This document shows, one piece after another, positions 63,380 through 64,000 of a stretch of 64,000 nucleotides of DNA (its first letter is position 1; each line of letters starts with the position of its first letter). The notes beneath the pieces are model-generated. The model worked only from the letters and a program-made list of their open reading frames with translations, had not been told where the DNA came from and did not search any database. A program made the position numbers and the translations under genes. The stretch comes from Snodgrassella alvi wkB2 (GTDB lineage Bacteria; Pseudomonadota; Gammaproteobacteria; Burkholderiales; Neisseriaceae): NCBI RefSeq assembly GCF_000600005.1, contig NZ_CP007446.1, positions 956,894 through 1,020,893 on the forward strand, in the 5' to 3' direction.

Positions 63380-64000
63380 ATGTCAGTTTATTTAACAGAT
63401 TAATGCTGGCTCCAGAGGCATATAATTTTTTTCAGTTTTGTCATTTACTGGAGTCACATCAGGTTAATTTACGCGTACCTGACTTGCAAAGTGATAGTGA
63501 ATTAACTCTTCAATTTTGTGCATGGCCATATCTTGGTTTTCCTGCAAGTGAGCTAAAACAGTCTCTGCCTGAATCTGTATATGATTATAAATTACCGGTT
63601 GTGTTTACTACCTTTATGGGCTTAATCGGTACAGATGGTGTCATGCCAAACTGGCTCATAGCAGAAAGTGCAGAAAAAAAAGACGGGATGGAAAATCTGT
63701 TAGCCTTTCTGGATATGTTTCATCACCGTATGATGACTATGTTTTACCAGATATGGAAACGTTTTCATTATGATTTTCAATTTCGTCCGGATGCTTCAGA
63801 TCGTCTTTCACGGGCATTACTGACACTGATTCATGGTAAGAGCAAATTAGATATTGATCCATGTTATTATCTTGGTGTAATTAAAAATTTAAATAAAAAA
63901 AATAAAAATATATTTGGTTTAAAAGAGATTGTTCAATATGTTATTCCTGCTGCCAGAGAGGTAGTCATAGATGAGTTTATTGCTGTCAAATATGCCGTGC
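63376..64000 (+). CDS. tssG: T6SS baseplate protein TssG (3' end cut by window edge)
   Basis: The partner of TssF in the baseplate wedge. The first 208 codons are visible. FTTFMGLIGTDGVMPNWL matches the TssG FxGLxGPxGxLP region, and FLDMFHHRMMTMFYQIWKR matches the FLDxFxHRxxxLxYRAW motif. The ATG overlaps the tssF stop codon by four bases. It contains an A8 run at 63674-63681. The remaining C-terminal part lies beyond the right edge. Confidence 0.93.
   Translation, partial: MNVSLFNRLMLAPEAYNFFQFCHLLESHQVNLRVPDLQSDSELTLQFCAWPYLGFPASELKQSLPESVYDYKLPVVFTTFMGLIGTDGVMPNWLIAESAEKKDGMENLLAFLDMFHHRMMTMFYQIWKRFHYDFQFRPDASDRLSRALLTLIHGKSKLDIDPCYYLGVIKNLNKKNKNIFGLKEIVQYVIPAAREVVIDEFIAVKYAV

Overview
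The window looks like a chromosome segment of a low-GC member of the Neisseriaceae, most likely a bee-gut Snodgrassella or a close relative. This is inferred from gene content and protein flavour: a PanC with the FVNRIQFG variant, a short soluble RnfB, an FtsK with a single N-terminal membrane segment, narXL-narK1K2-narGHJI, and a type VI secretion system (T6SS) with lipase effectors. No 16S gene or other decisive marker is present, so the genus is a hypothesis. No insertion sequence, CRISPR array, rRNA or prophage was seen.

Layout. 1-26.1 kb is mostly housekeeping: the 3' part of mtnN, the peptide importer sbmA (with a run of ten G inside the gene), a CPA1-type antiporter, fumC, a META-domain protein, rnfB, a three-gene EmrAB/TolC-like efflux operon, tRNA-Thr, uraA, cspA, clpS-clpA, a phosphoethanolamine-transferase-like sulfatase-fold protein, a ferredoxin-reductase, an amino-acid-binding lipoprotein, panC and ftsK. 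26.1-29.7 kb is an AT-rich accessory island. It holds a DUF805 membrane protein, then a leftward array made of one intact Tlde1-like (DUF2778) L,D-transpeptidase-fold toxin, three paralogous exported small proteins (probable immunity proteins) and two decaying toxin 3' ends lying between them. 29.9-42.1 kb is a complete nitrate-respiration block: NarX-NarL sensing, two NarK transporters, and NarGHJI. 42.1-64.0 kb is a T6SS locus: a decayed plus five intact tandem lipoprotein genes (probable Tli immunity), a 1467-residue Tle1-type phospholipase effector, vgrG, a DUF4123 adaptor, a secreted Sel1-repeat protein, an unassigned membrane protein, tssM, tssA, tssF and the start of tssG, cut by the window edge.

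How it fits together. Two effector-immunity loci of different chemistry (peptidoglycan and phospholipid) both show immunity genes amplified in tandem beside a single intact toxin. This suggests repeated toxin turnover with immunity retained. The T6SS core genes to the right would supply the delivery machine. The sbmA poly-G tract is a candidate phase-variation switch for uptake of proline-rich antimicrobial peptides; in a bee host the relevant peptide would be apidaecin.
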